Shown here: piece after piece, positions 6,777 to 15,086 of the stretch
Position numbering within the stretch: position 1 is the first letter of the stretch
How the letters are laid out: each line of letters starts with the position of its first letter
The notes under the pieces: generated by a model
Seen by the model: only the letters and a program-made list of their open reading frames with translations
Databases searched by the model: none
What the model was told of the DNA's origin: nothing
From: Desulfobulbus sp.
Lineage (GTDB): Bacteria; Desulfobacterota; Desulfobulbia; Desulfobulbales; Desulfobulbaceae
Direction: 5' to 3'
Assembly (NCBI GenBank): GCA_030602145.1
Contig: JAUWAH010000012.1
Coordinates: forward strand, 1-15,320
Length of the DNA: 15,320 nucleotides
Position numbers and translations under genes: made by a program

Positions 6777-6809
6777 GGCGGAAGGCGCCTCCCGGGCGCC
6801 GGCTCCGCC
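6777..6809. repeat. Strong two-tier hairpin in the DUF2971/kdnB divergent region
   Basis: GGCGGA (6777-6782) pairs with TCCGCC (6804-6809). Inside it, GGCGCC (6784-6789) pairs with GGCGCC (6795-6800) around a 5-base loop. There is no T-tract on either strand, so it does not look like a terminator. It lies 18 bases upstream of the DUF2971 start and would be in that gene's 5' leader or promoter. Confidence 0.6.
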
Positions 6810-6821
6810 TCCAAATCGATC

Positions 6822-6850
6822 TTGAGAACTCCCGTCCCATCTGGTACAGA
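6822..6850 (+). promoter_or_regulatory. Sigma70-type promoter candidate for kdnB
   Basis: TTGAGA (6822-6827) and TACAGA (6845-6850) are 17 bases apart and lie about 94 bases upstream of the kdnB ATG. The spacing is ideal; each box has two mismatches to consensus. Confidence 0.5.
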
Positions 6851-6852
6851 TG
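6838..6852. promoter_or_regulatory. Inverted repeat over the kdnB -10 box, possible operator
   Basis: CATCTG-GTA-CAGATG is a perfect inverted repeat with 6-base arms that covers the whole proposed -10 (6845-6850). A repressor binding here would block kdnB transcription. No regulator gene is adjacent. Confidence 0.45.
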
Positions 6853-6853
6853 A

Positions 6854-8011
<1,158 letters not shown>

Positions 8012-8058
8012 AAAATCGGGCAGTCAGGCCCGTTCGAACCTGCCCTGAGCGACAAACC

Positions 8059-8112
8059 AAAGCCCCTGTCGGCACGGTCATCGATGACCGTGCCGACAGG
8101 GGCTTTTTCTTT
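8059..8112 (+). terminator. Perfect 48-base palindrome with T-tract: kdnB terminator
   Basis: Bases 8059-8106 form a perfect palindrome, 24 bases per arm, centred on ATCGAT (8080-8085), with GCCCC/GGGGC at the stem base. The T-rich run (8104-8112, TTTTTCTTT) follows directly. It begins 47 bases after the kdnB stop. The palindrome itself starts with AAA, giving a shorter T-tract on the minus strand, so it could also stop transcripts from the convergent GGDEF-EAL gene. Confidence 0.88.
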
Positions 8113-8178
8113 TGACACCCAGCCTCTTCTGATGGATTGGTAAAAAGTCGGAAAACGGTTTTTTTGTCATATAAAGAC

Positions 8179-8208
8179 GAGATCTCTCCCTTTGGTCGAG
8201 ATGACGAG
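8179..8208 (-). repeat. Dispersed repeat unit A
   Basis: Read on the minus strand it matches the shared pattern GTCATnTCGAnC(n)AGnGAGA(n)ATCTC found in units B and C. A plus-strand GTCAT at 8166-8170 faces ATGAC at 8201-8205, so this copy can also form a hairpin. Confidence 0.6.
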
Positions 8209-8265
8209 ATAATGGGCGTGGATAAAGAGAGATGGCGAATCTTGTTCTCCGAACGTTCCTTGGTT

Positions 8266-8296
8266 GCGTCATATCGAGCGCAGGCGAGAAATCTCG
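8266..8296 (+). repeat. Dispersed repeat unit B (inverted to A and C)
   Basis: GCGTCATATCGAGCGCAGGC (8266-8285) followed by GAGAAATCTCG. This is the clearest copy of the shared pattern. Its orientation is opposite to units A and C. Confidence 0.6.
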
Positions 8297-8311
8297 GGTT
8301 CAGGAACAATA

Positions 8312-8340
8312 AAATTTCTCTCTCCGGTCGAAATGACGGA
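8312..8340 (-). repeat. Dispersed repeat unit C
   Basis: Read on the minus strand: TCCGTCATTTCGACCGGAGA (8340-8321), then GAGAAATTT. It keeps the GTCAT-T-TCGACC and GAGAAAT blocks of the family and lies in the same orientation as unit A. Confidence 0.6.
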
Positions 8341-8402
8341 ACCCGCAACCATTCATTATGCAACAAGCTCGCCCGGTTGGCGTTTGCCTGCAGGGCGATC
8401 GG

Positions 8403-11400
8403 TCAGGACAACCCGGCGGTTTCGGGCCTCAGGACGACACCCCGCGCCAGCAGGACGGCAAACGACTCGGCCGGCACCGGCGGGCTGAAAAGATACCCCT
8501 GAATGAGCATGTCGGCATGCATCTCGCGCAGCATCGTCAACTGGGCCTCGGTCTCCACCCCTTCGGCGACCACGGCCAGGTTCAGGGTCTTGGCCAGGCT
8601 GACCACCGCGGCGGCGATGGCCCTGCTGTCGACGTCGGTGTCGAGATCGCGGATGAAGGACCGGTCGATCTTCAACCCATCCAGCGGCAACCGCTTGAGA
8701 TACGACAGGGACGAATAGCCGGTGCCGAAATCGTCCAGATAGAACTTGCCGCCCATGGGCCGCAACTCCTCCAGGATCCGCTGGGCGCGGACGATATCAT
8801 CCATGAGGATCGATTCGGTGATCTCGAAGTAGATCCGACCCGCTCCCAGACCGGAAGTGGCCAGCACGTCGCGCAGCAGTTGGGGCAGGGCCTGGCCGGC
8901 GAACTGCCGAGACGAGACGTTCACCGATATATCAATGACATACCCATCCTCCTGCCATGCCTGCACCTGGCGGACCGCAGTGCGCAGCACCCATTCCCCC
9001 AGGGGCAGAATCAGCCCCGATTCCTCGCACAGGGGGATGAATTCACCCGGCGGGATCAGCTCGCCACCATGCCGCCAGCGCACCAGGGCCTCGGCGCCGA
9101 CGATCGCTCCGCTGGCGCAGTGGACCTGGGGCTGGAAGTGCAGCTCGAACTCCTCCTGATCGATGGCCCTGCGCAGCTTTGCTTCCAATACGAGCCGGCG
9201 ATGGGTCTGGGCATCCAGTTCGGGGGTGAAGAACTGGTAGGCGTTGCGGCCAAGGCTCTTGGCCCGGTACATGGCCATGTCGGCGTTCTTGATCAGCGCT
9301 TCGACCTCCCTGCCGTCGTCCGGGGCGATGGTCACGCCGATGCTGGCGGTGACAAAAAACTCGACCTCGCCGTGATAGAAAGGAGCACTCAGGCTGGCAA
9401 GCAGCCGGGAGGCGATCAGGCCGGCGTCCTTCACGCCGCCTATCTCCGGCAGGAGGGCCAGAAACTCGTCGCCGCCCTGGCGGGCCAGGGTGTCGCCGAG
9501 CCGCAACTGCGCTTTTAGCCGCCGCGCCAGTTCGACCAGCAGGTTGTCGCCGGCGGTGTGGCCGAAGCCGTCGTTGATGGTCTTGAAGTGATCAAGGTCG
9601 AGGAAGAGCAGTGCCAGCCTGCTGCGTTTGCGCTCCATCCGCGCCAGGGCCATTTGCAGCCGGTCGTTGAGCAGCACCCGGTTGGGCAGGCCGGTGAGGG
9701 CGTCGTGCTGGGCCTGATGCTCCAGAGCTTCCTGCTGGCGCTTGAGTTCGGTGATGTCATGGAAGATGGAAACGTAGTTGGTGATCTGCCCATGGGGATT
9801 GCGCACCGCGTTGATGGTCAGCCATTCCGGATAGACCTCGCCGCTTTTGCGCCGATTCCAGATCTCTCCGCTCCACTGGCCCTCTCCACCCAACCGGTCC
9901 CACATGGTCCGGTAGAAATCGGCGTCGTGCCGGTCGGACTTGAGCAGCCTCGGATTGCTGCCGATGGCCTCCTCCGGCAGATAGCCGGTGATGGCGGTGA
10001 AGGCCGGGCTGACCTGCAGGATGGTCCCTTCCCTGTCGGTGACCACGATGCCCTCGATGGAGTGCTCGAACACCTTGGCGGCGAAGACCAGTTCCTCCTC
10101 GGCCAGCTTGCGCTTGGTGATATCGCGGACCACCGCCAGGGAGCAGTGCGGCTGCTCCCCCGGCCGCCACAAGGGTGAAACGGTGATGATCACCCAGACC
10201 ACGGCGCCGCTTTTTTGGACATAACGCTTTTCCACGGTGAACTCGACGATCCTGCCGGCCAGCAGATCCCGCCGCTGCTGGCGATCCAGGCCGAGATCCT
10301 CGGGATGGGTGATGTCCCGGAAGGTCAGGTCGCGCATTTCCTCTTCCGAACGGCCGACGATCTGGCAGTATTTTTTGTTGATGTGCAAAAACCGGCCGCT
10401 GAGTGCGTCGACCTGGGCGACGCCGACGCTGGCCATCTCGAAGAAGGCGCGGAAATTTCGCTCGCTGGCAGCCAATGCCTCGGTGCGCTTTGCCACTTGG
10501 GCGGCCAGCCGGTGGTTGAACAGCAGCAGCACGATCCCTGCCGCTGTGCCGACCACAAAGATCCCGCCCACAGCAACGAGTACCAGCCGGACCGTCTGTT
10601 GCCTGCCGGCATCCTGCTCTTCCCGGATGTGGGCATAGAGGAAGTTTTCGTCCAGGGTATATCCCGCCGGCAGCATGCCCAGGCGGACGTACACCGCGGC
10701 GATGTGGCGCCAGCGCTCGGGATTCATGTAACCGATCTCGACCAGATCCGGCCGGATCAGCTCGCGCATGACCTCGGCCTCGAACAGAAGATGGTCCAGG
10801 GATCGGTCCGGGGCGTATTTGGCCCGGATCAGCCGGGCTATCTCCTCCGGATGCTCCATGGCATACGACCAGCCACGCTGCACCGCCCTCAGGAACGCCC
10901 GGGCCCGCTCAGGACGCCGCCGCACCTCGTCTTCGGTGGTCACCAGACATTCGCCGTAAAAATCGATGCCGTATTGCACGGGACGGATGAACGTCGGCTC
11001 CACGCTCCGCTGCCGCATGAGATAGGGTTCGTTGGTCAGGTAGGCGGTTTGGGCGTCCACCCGACCTGCCACCAGATCCTCAATGGACCAGGTATGGGGC
11101 CGCAGGATCATGGCCTCGGCGGTTACGCCTTCGTTGATCAGCATGGCCAGGCTCTCCGGGTCAGAACCGAGGGTCAGCATGACGCGCTTGCCCTGCAAAT
11201 CCTGGGGAGTGGCCAGCCCCGAATCCTTTCGCACCAGCAGGACGGTGGCTGAATGCTGGAAAACAGCCGCCAGGACGACCAGGGGATGGCCTTGCTGGCG
11301 TTCGATGAGGACCGAGGGCGAGGCCACCGCATACTCGGCCTGGCCGGTGAGGAGCGGCTCGGTGGGGATGAGACCGGGTCGGGCGGGCAGCAGTTCGACC

Positions 11401-11645
11401 TCGAGCCCGGCCTCGCGGAAATACCCCTGCTCCATCGCCGCATAATAGCCGGCGAACTGAAACTGATGGCTCCACTTCAGTTGCAGCCGGACTGTCTCCA
11501 GGGAGGGTTCGGTGGCGGCATGCACAGGCAGGGTGGCGGCCAGCAGCGCCACCACTGGCGCCAAGGTCGACAGCAACCGGCACAACCAACCGATTCCGCC
11601 GCGGCAAGGAGCCGACAAAGGGGTGGAAGATCCACCACGGGTCAT
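8403..11645 (-). CDS. Membrane sensor THI5/NMT1-like - PAS - PAS - GGDEF - EAL
   Basis: About 1080 residues. A signal peptide (about 1-44, ending PVHA) leads to an SsuA/THI5-like periplasmic domain (about 50-290, opening LQLKWSHQFQFAGYYAAMEQ). Then come a transmembrane helix near 350-375, two PAS domains (about 395-510 and 520-640), GGDEF (about 645-805) and EAL (about 825-1070). GGDEF is canonical: DLDHFKTIND, GHTAGD, RQGGDEF at 724-728, with an intact RxxD inhibitory site (RLGD) upstream. EAL is complete too: EALVRW at 852, EITES, DDFGTG at 971, LKIDRSF, AEGVET. Either activity could dominate; both sites look competent. It likely adjusts c-di-GMP in response to a THI5-type small ligand and a PAS cofactor or ligand. 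ATG 11645 is a conservative start without SD; GTG 11666, TTG 11705 and TTG 11726 are in-frame alternatives. Confidence 0.87.
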   Translation of the reverse strand: MTRGGSSTPLSAPCRGGIGWLCRLLSTLAPVVALLAATLPVHAATEPSLETVRLQLKWSHQFQFAGYYAAMEQGYFREAGLEVELLPARPGLIPTEPLLTGQAEYAVASPSVLIERQQGHPLVVLAAVFQHSATVLLVRKDSGLATPQDLQGKRVMLTLGSDPESLAMLINEGVTAEAMILRPHTWSIEDLVAGRVDAQTAYLTNEPYLMRQRSVEPTFIRPVQYGIDFYGECLVTTEDEVRRRPERARAFLRAVQRGWSYAMEHPEEIARLIRAKYAPDRSLDHLLFEAEVMRELIRPDLVEIGYMNPERWRHIAAVYVRLGMLPAGYTLDENFLYAHIREEQDAGRQQTVRLVLVAVGGIFVVGTAAGIVLLLFNHRLAAQVAKRTEALAASERNFRAFFEMASVGVAQVDALSGRFLHINKKYCQIVGRSEEEMRDLTFRDITHPEDLGLDRQQRRDLLAGRIVEFTVEKRYVQKSGAVVWVIITVSPLWRPGEQPHCSLAVVRDITKRKLAEEELVFAAKVFEHSIEGIVVTDREGTILQVSPAFTAITGYLPEEAIGSNPRLLKSDRHDADFYRTMWDRLGGEGQWSGEIWNRRKSGEVYPEWLTINAVRNPHGQITNYVSIFHDITELKRQQEALEHQAQHDALTGLPNRVLLNDRLQMALARMERKRSRLALLFLDLDHFKTINDGFGHTAGDNLLVELARRLKAQLRLGDTLARQGGDEFLALLPEIGGVKDAGLIASRLLASLSAPFYHGEVEFFVTASIGVTIAPDDGREVEALIKNADMAMYRAKSLGRNAYQFFTPELDAQTHRRLVLEAKLRRAIDQEEFELHFQPQVHCASGAIVGAEALVRWRHGGELIPPGEFIPLCEESGLILPLGEWVLRTAVRQVQAWQEDGYVIDISVNVSSRQFAGQALPQLLRDVLATSGLGAGRIYFEITESILMDDIVRAQRILEELRPMGGKFYLDDFGTGYSSLSYLKRLPLDGLKIDRSFIRDLDTDVDSRAIAAAVVSLAKTLNLAVVAEGVETEAQLTMLREMHADMLIQGYLFSPPVPAESFAVLLARGVVLRPETAGLS

Positions 11646-11790
11646 GAAAAAAAGGAACAGGTGCACGTCCAGACCACTCCGAGATTGAGCAAGGGGTAAA
11701 ACCAACCGTTTCTCCAATGGTATCAATTGCGCCAGGCCGACTCAAGGCTAAAGGCGCCGCATGGTCAATCATGCACACACCGGATCGATG

Positions 11791-11828
11791 CCCACCCGCC
11801 GTTCATCCCGCTTCCCGCGGGCGGTGGG
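11791..11828. repeat. GC-rich stem-loop in the divergent region
   Basis: CCCAC (11791-11795) and CGCC (11797-11800) pair with GGCG (11820-11823) and GTGGG (11824-11828), giving a 9-bp stem with one bulged C and a 19-base loop. No T-tract. It matches no riboswitch or RNA family I recognise. Confidence 0.45.
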
Positions 11829-11936
11829 GAGGCTTGTCCGGGTTGGCTCGGAGTGAGGTCCCCGTGACCTGCCAGGCCACCCTACCCGGATGTGGCACCC
11901 GAGCGGTTGGCAAGACCAAGCCTTTCCCTGCTTTCA

Positions 11937-11965
11937 TTGCGGTTATCCACCGGTTGTGCTATCTT
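11937..11965 (+). promoter_or_regulatory. Sigma70-type promoter candidate for the TPR gene
   Basis: TTGCGG (11937-11942) and TATCTT (11960-11965) are separated by 17 bases and lie about 55 bases upstream of the GTG start. TTATCCACC in the spacer resembles a DnaA box but is a single copy with a mismatch. Confidence 0.5.
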
Positions 11966-12019
11966 GCCTCCTTCCCGAGTCTGCGCCGTGCAGCCTCTTC
12001 CCCCATTCAGGAGACCAGC

Positions 12020-12601
12020 GTGGATCCGAAAGGCTACATCAAAAAAGAACGTTTCTATCTCTATGTGGCGGCAGCCCTGATCATCGGATTTCTCGGCGGT
12101 GCCATCTTTGCCGTCTACCGGTTGCCGGGAGCCGGCACCGATCCCCATGAAGCAACGCACCAGCAGGAGGCGGCCAAGGCCATCGCCGCCCTGGAAAAGG
12201 CAACCCAGGACAAACCGAACGACGGTCAGGTCTGGGTGGAACTGGGCCATGCCTACTTCGACACCGGCCAGGCCAAGAAGGCCATTATCACCTATCACAA
12301 GGCCCTCGAACTGCTGCCCGGCGACCTCAACGTCATGACCGACCTGGGGGTCATGTACCATCAGGATGGCCAGCATAAAGAGGCCATCGATCTGTTCGAC
12401 CAGGTGCTGCAGAACAATCCCAAACACGAACAGGCCCGGTTCAACAAGGGGGTGGTCCTGCTCACCGGACTCAACGACCCCACCGGAGCCCTGGCCGAGT
12501 GGAAGATCCTCGTCCAGCACCACCCCATGGCGGCGGCCCCCTCGGGCAGGATGGTCGGCGACCTGATCGACCAGTTGGAAAAGGAAGTGGCCAAACCGTA
12601 G
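12020..12601 (+). CDS. Membrane-anchored tetratricopeptide repeat protein
   Basis: 193 residues. GTG 12020 is chosen because CAGGAG (12008-12013) sits at ideal distance and the membrane segment begins soon after. A short basic N-terminus (DPKGYIKKER) is followed by one helix near 13-33 (YLYVAAALIIGFLGGAIFAV), then a soluble TPR region. Three TPR units are visible at about 69-102 (VWVELGHAYFDTGQAKKAI), 103-136 (LGVMYHQDGQHKEAIDLF) and 137-170 (NKGVVLLTGLNDPTGALAEW). The last is slightly irregular, like the TPR of cytochrome c biogenesis (CcmH/NrfG) proteins. The positive-inside pattern puts the TPRs in the periplasm. It is a scaffold for an unknown partner; no cytochrome biogenesis genes are nearby. 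Confidence 0.87.
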   Translation: MDPKGYIKKERFYLYVAAALIIGFLGGAIFAVYRLPGAGTDPHEATHQQEAAKAIAALEKATQDKPNDGQVWVELGHAYFDTGQAKKAIITYHKALELLPGDLNVMTDLGVMYHQDGQHKEAIDLFDQVLQNNPKHEQARFNKGVVLLTGLNDPTGALAEWKILVQHHPMAAAPSGRMVGDLIDQLEKEVAKP

Positions 12602-12691
12602 TGACGACGGTGACGGGATGCCGCCAACCGGCCATCAATTGGGCTGATCACTTCCTTCGCCGTAATTGACGGAAAACTGCGAGTTTCCCGC
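12602..12691. other. Spacer between the TPR gene and the ilvB promoter
   Basis: No gene. Weak inverted repeats (TCAATT near 12637 against AATTGA near 12665) lack a T-tract, so no terminator for the TPR gene can be called. Confidence 0.35.
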
Positions 12692-12720
12692 TTGACAGCC
12701 CCCGACACCCCCTATATATT
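12692..12720 (+). promoter_or_regulatory. Near-consensus sigma70 promoter for ilvB-ilvN
   Basis: A perfect -35 TTGACA (12692-12697), a 17-base spacer and -10 TATATT (12715-12720). This is the best promoter in the window. Transcription should start near 12727, leaving a leader of about 85 bases before the ilvB ATG. Confidence 0.8.
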
Positions 12721-12728
12721 TTTGGCTC

Positions 12729-12750
12729 TTTTGAACAGGCCTGTTCAAAA
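12729..12750. promoter_or_regulatory. 22-base perfect palindrome just past the ilvB transcription start, likely operator
   Basis: A perfect palindrome centred on GGCC, with core TGAACAGGCCTGTTCA. It lies about +3 to +24 from the expected start. No T-tract follows (it is followed by A and G), so it is not an attenuator terminator. The position suits a roadblock operator for a dimeric repressor. The binding protein is unknown. Confidence 0.65.
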
Positions 12751-12810
12751 AGGCCCGCACCACCGCGTCGTTATCCCGGACGGAACCGCAGATCACAAAA
12801 GGACGACAGT

Positions 12811-14511
12811 ATGAGTAAAATGAAAGGATCGGAGGCCATCATCAAATGCCTCCAGGAAGAGGGCGTGGATCTCCTGTTCGGCTATCCCGGCGGCGCGGTC
12901 ATTGAATTGTACGACGAACTGTGCAAGAGTTCCATCCGCCATATCCTGGTGCGGCACGAGCAGGGCGCGGTTCATGCGGCCGACGGCTTTGCCCGTGCCA
13001 CCGGCAAGGTCGGCGTGGCCATCCTGACCTCCGGTCCCGGCGCCACCAACGGCGTCACCGCCATCGCCACCGCCTACTGCGACTCGATTCCACTGGTGGT
13101 CCTCACCGGCCAGGTGCCGCGTGCACTGATCGGCAACGACGCCTTCCAGGAGGTGGACATCGTCGGCATCACCCGACCCTGTACCAAGCACAACTACCTG
13201 GTCTACGATCCCGAGGAGTTGGTGCCCACCCTGCGGGAAGCCTTTTTCCTTGCCGCCTCCGGCCGGCCCGGACCCGTACTGGTTGACCTGCCCAAGGACG
13301 TCATCGGTTCCATGCTCACCTATCCGGCAAAAAAACCGGTCAAGATGCAGACCTACCAGCCCAATGTCAACCCGCATCCCGGCCAGGTGGACACGGCCTG
13401 CCGCGCCTGCCTCAAGGCCAAGCGGCCGGTGCTCTACGTCGGCGGCGGCGTCATCCTCTCCGGTGCCAACGAGGAGTTGACCCACCTGGCGCGGCGCCTC
13501 AACATCCCGGTGACCATGACCCTGATGGGCCTGGGCGGCTTTCCCGGCACCGACCCGCTCTCCCTGGGCATGCTCGGCATGCACGGCAGCTACGCCGCCA
13601 ACATGTCGGTGGCCAAGAGCGATCTGCTCATCGCCGTGGGTTCGCGCTTCGACGACCGGGTCACCGGCCGGCTGGACGCCTTTGCCCCCCAGGCCAAGAT
13701 CATCCACATCGACATCGACCCCTCCTCGATCAGCAAAAACGTCGGTGTCGACATCCCGATTGTTGCCGATTGCAAACTGGCCCTGGCCGCCATGAATGGT
13801 TGGTTCGACAAGTCCGACGAGTACAAGCCCGCCGAGGTGGTCGAGCAGCACCAACCCTGGATCGACCAGGTGAAGGAGTGGAACGACAAGCATCCGCTGG
13901 CCTACATGGAAGACGGCGAGGTCATCAAGCCGCAGTACGTCATCGAAACCCTGCACAAGCTGACCGGCGGCGATGCCATCATCACCACCGAGGTGGGCCA
14001 GAACCAGATGTGGGCCGCCCAGTTTTACAAGTTCAACCATCCCCGCCGCCTGCTGACCTCGGGCGGACTCGGCACCATGGGCTACGGCCTGCCGGCGGCC
14101 ATCGGCGCCCAGATGGCCTTTCCCGAAGCCACGGTCATCGATGTGGCCGGCGACGGCTCGATCCAGATGAACATCCAGGAACTGGCCACGGCCCGTGAAT
14201 GCGGTGCCCCGGTGAAGATCGCCATCCTCAACAACAACTATCTCGGCATGGTCCGCCAGTGGCAGGAGTTGTTCTACAACCGCCATTACGCCTCCACGGT
14301 CATGGAGGTGACGCCCGACTTCGTCGCCCTGGCCAAGGCCTACGGCGCGGTCGGCCTGCGGGCCTCCACCAAGGCAGAGGTCGAGCCGGTAATCAAGGAG
14401 GCCCTGGCCACCAAGAACGTGGTGATCATGGACTTCTCCATCTCCCGCGAGGAAGGCGTGTTCCCGATGGTGCCGGCGGGCAAGGCGACCACCGAGATGC
14501 TCCTGGTGTGA
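12811..14511 (+). CDS. ilvB: Acetolactate synthase large (catalytic) subunit
   Basis: 566 residues, the normal length for the biosynthetic ThDP/FAD-dependent enzyme. It condenses two pyruvates to acetolactate, or pyruvate with 2-oxobutyrate, at the first common step of valine, leucine and isoleucine synthesis. N-terminal domain: GYPGGAVIELYDEL from residue 24, catalytic Glu50 in HEQGAVHAADGFARATG, TSGPGATNG and TGQVPRALIGNDAFQE. The middle FAD domain has GSRFDDRVTG and IDIDPSSISKNV. The C-terminal ThDP/Mg motif is GDGSIQMN (447-454) through LNNNYLGMVRQWQ. ATG 12811 has AAAGGA at good spacing. The regulatory subunit ilvN follows, so this is the feedback-controlled type rather than a catabolic AlsS. 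Confidence 0.96.
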   Translation: MSKMKGSEAIIKCLQEEGVDLLFGYPGGAVIELYDELCKSSIRHILVRHEQGAVHAADGFARATGKVGVAILTSGPGATNGVTAIATAYCDSIPLVVLTGQVPRALIGNDAFQEVDIVGITRPCTKHNYLVYDPEELVPTLREAFFLAASGRPGPVLVDLPKDVIGSMLTYPAKKPVKMQTYQPNVNPHPGQVDTACRACLKAKRPVLYVGGGVILSGANEELTHLARRLNIPVTMTLMGLGGFPGTDPLSLGMLGMHGSYAANMSVAKSDLLIAVGSRFDDRVTGRLDAFAPQAKIIHIDIDPSSISKNVGVDIPIVADCKLALAAMNGWFDKSDEYKPAEVVEQHQPWIDQVKEWNDKHPLAYMEDGEVIKPQYVIETLHKLTGGDAIITTEVGQNQMWAAQFYKFNHPRRLLTSGGLGTMGYGLPAAIGAQMAFPEATVIDVAGDGSIQMNIQELATARECGAPVKIAILNNNYLGMVRQWQELFYNRHYASTVMEVTPDFVALAKAYGAVGLRASTKAEVEPVIKEALATKNVVIMDFSISREEGVFPMVPAGKATTEMLLV

Positions 14512-14564
14512 CGAGTCCCTCCGCGCTCCTCTTCCAGCTTCAACCGTCGAACAGGATTTGAACC

Positions 14565-15047
14565 ATGAAACACACCCTGACCGTCCTGCTGCGTAACCGG
14601 CCCGGCGCCCTCTCCCGGGTCACCGGCCTCTTCAGCGGCCGCTGCTTCAATATCGAAAGTTTGTGCGTCGCCGAGACCTATGATCCCCAGGTTTCCTGCC
14701 TGACCCTGGTCACCAAGGGCGAACCGGCCATCATCGAGCAGATCACCAAGCAGTTGCACAAACTGATCGACGTCATCAAGGTCAACGATGTCAGCGAGGG
14801 TGAATTCGTCGAACGGGAGATGGCGCTCATCCGGGTCAAGGCCGAGGCGAGCACCCGGGCCGAGGTCCTGCGGATCATCGACATCTTCCGCGGCAAGGTG
14901 GTGGATGTCAGCCCCACCACCTATGCCCTGGAAATCACCGGCTCGGAGTCCAAGATCAAGGCGGTGATCGATATCCTCAAGCCGCTGGGCATCAAGGAAA
15001 TCGTCCGCACCGGCAAGATCGCCATGGTCCGCGCCCCGAAAAAATAG
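14565..15047 (+). CDS. ilvN: Acetolactate synthase small (regulatory) subunit
   Basis: 160 residues, typical for bacterial IlvN/IlvH. The N-terminal ACT domain (about 1-75) opens with KHTLTVLLRNRPGALSRVTG, which forms the valine-binding site, followed by FSGRCFNIESL. The C-terminal domain (about 80-158) contains EREMALIRVKA, RGKVVDVSPTTYALEITG and the final GIKEIVRTGKIAMVR block. It binds IlvB, raises its activity and gives feedback inhibition by branched-chain amino acids. The start is 53 bases after the ilvB stop, with AGGA about 8 bases before the ATG. There is no terminator between the two genes or after this one. Confidence 0.96.
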   Translation: MKHTLTVLLRNRPGALSRVTGLFSGRCFNIESLCVAETYDPQVSCLTLVTKGEPAIIEQITKQLHKLIDVIKVNDVSEGEFVEREMALIRVKAEASTRAEVLRIIDIFRGKVVDVSPTTYALEITGSESKIKAVIDILKPLGIKEIVRTGKIAMVRAPKK

Positions 15048-15086
15048 CCGCCGCGCCGGCCACTCTTCTCCCCAAGGTGGAGTTTT

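Larger units (their letters stand above)
8113..8402. other. Gene-free stretch with dispersed repeat units
   Basis: No coding signal on either strand. Between the kdnB terminator and the end of the minus-strand GGDEF-EAL gene, it is lower in GC than the genes around it and holds three related short elements, listed separately. Confidence 0.6.
11646..12019. other. Divergent intergenic region between the GGDEF-EAL sensor gene and the TPR gene
   Basis: About 370 bases without a convincing gene. The TPR frame stays open back to 11717, but that part looks non-coding and lacks family features. The region holds a hairpin (11791-11828) and a promoter (11937-11965), listed separately. The minus-strand promoter for the sensor gene is not evident. 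Confidence 0.5.

Noticed and set aside
11943..11951. DnaA box (TTATCCACC)
   Set aside because: Single copy with one mismatch, no clustered boxes and no origin context.
11717..12019. N-terminal extension of the TPR protein back to 11717
   Set aside because: It runs through the promoter at 11937-11965 and a hairpin; GTG 12020 has an ideal SD, and the membrane anchor follows at once.
12729..12750. LexA site or attenuator terminator
   Set aside because: The GAAC-GTTC spacing is 6, not the 4 of Gram-positive LexA; the gene is not an SOS gene; no T-tract follows the stem.
12793..14286. 497-residue minus-strand open frame
   Set aside because: Antisense shadow of ilvB, with typical low-complexity composition.
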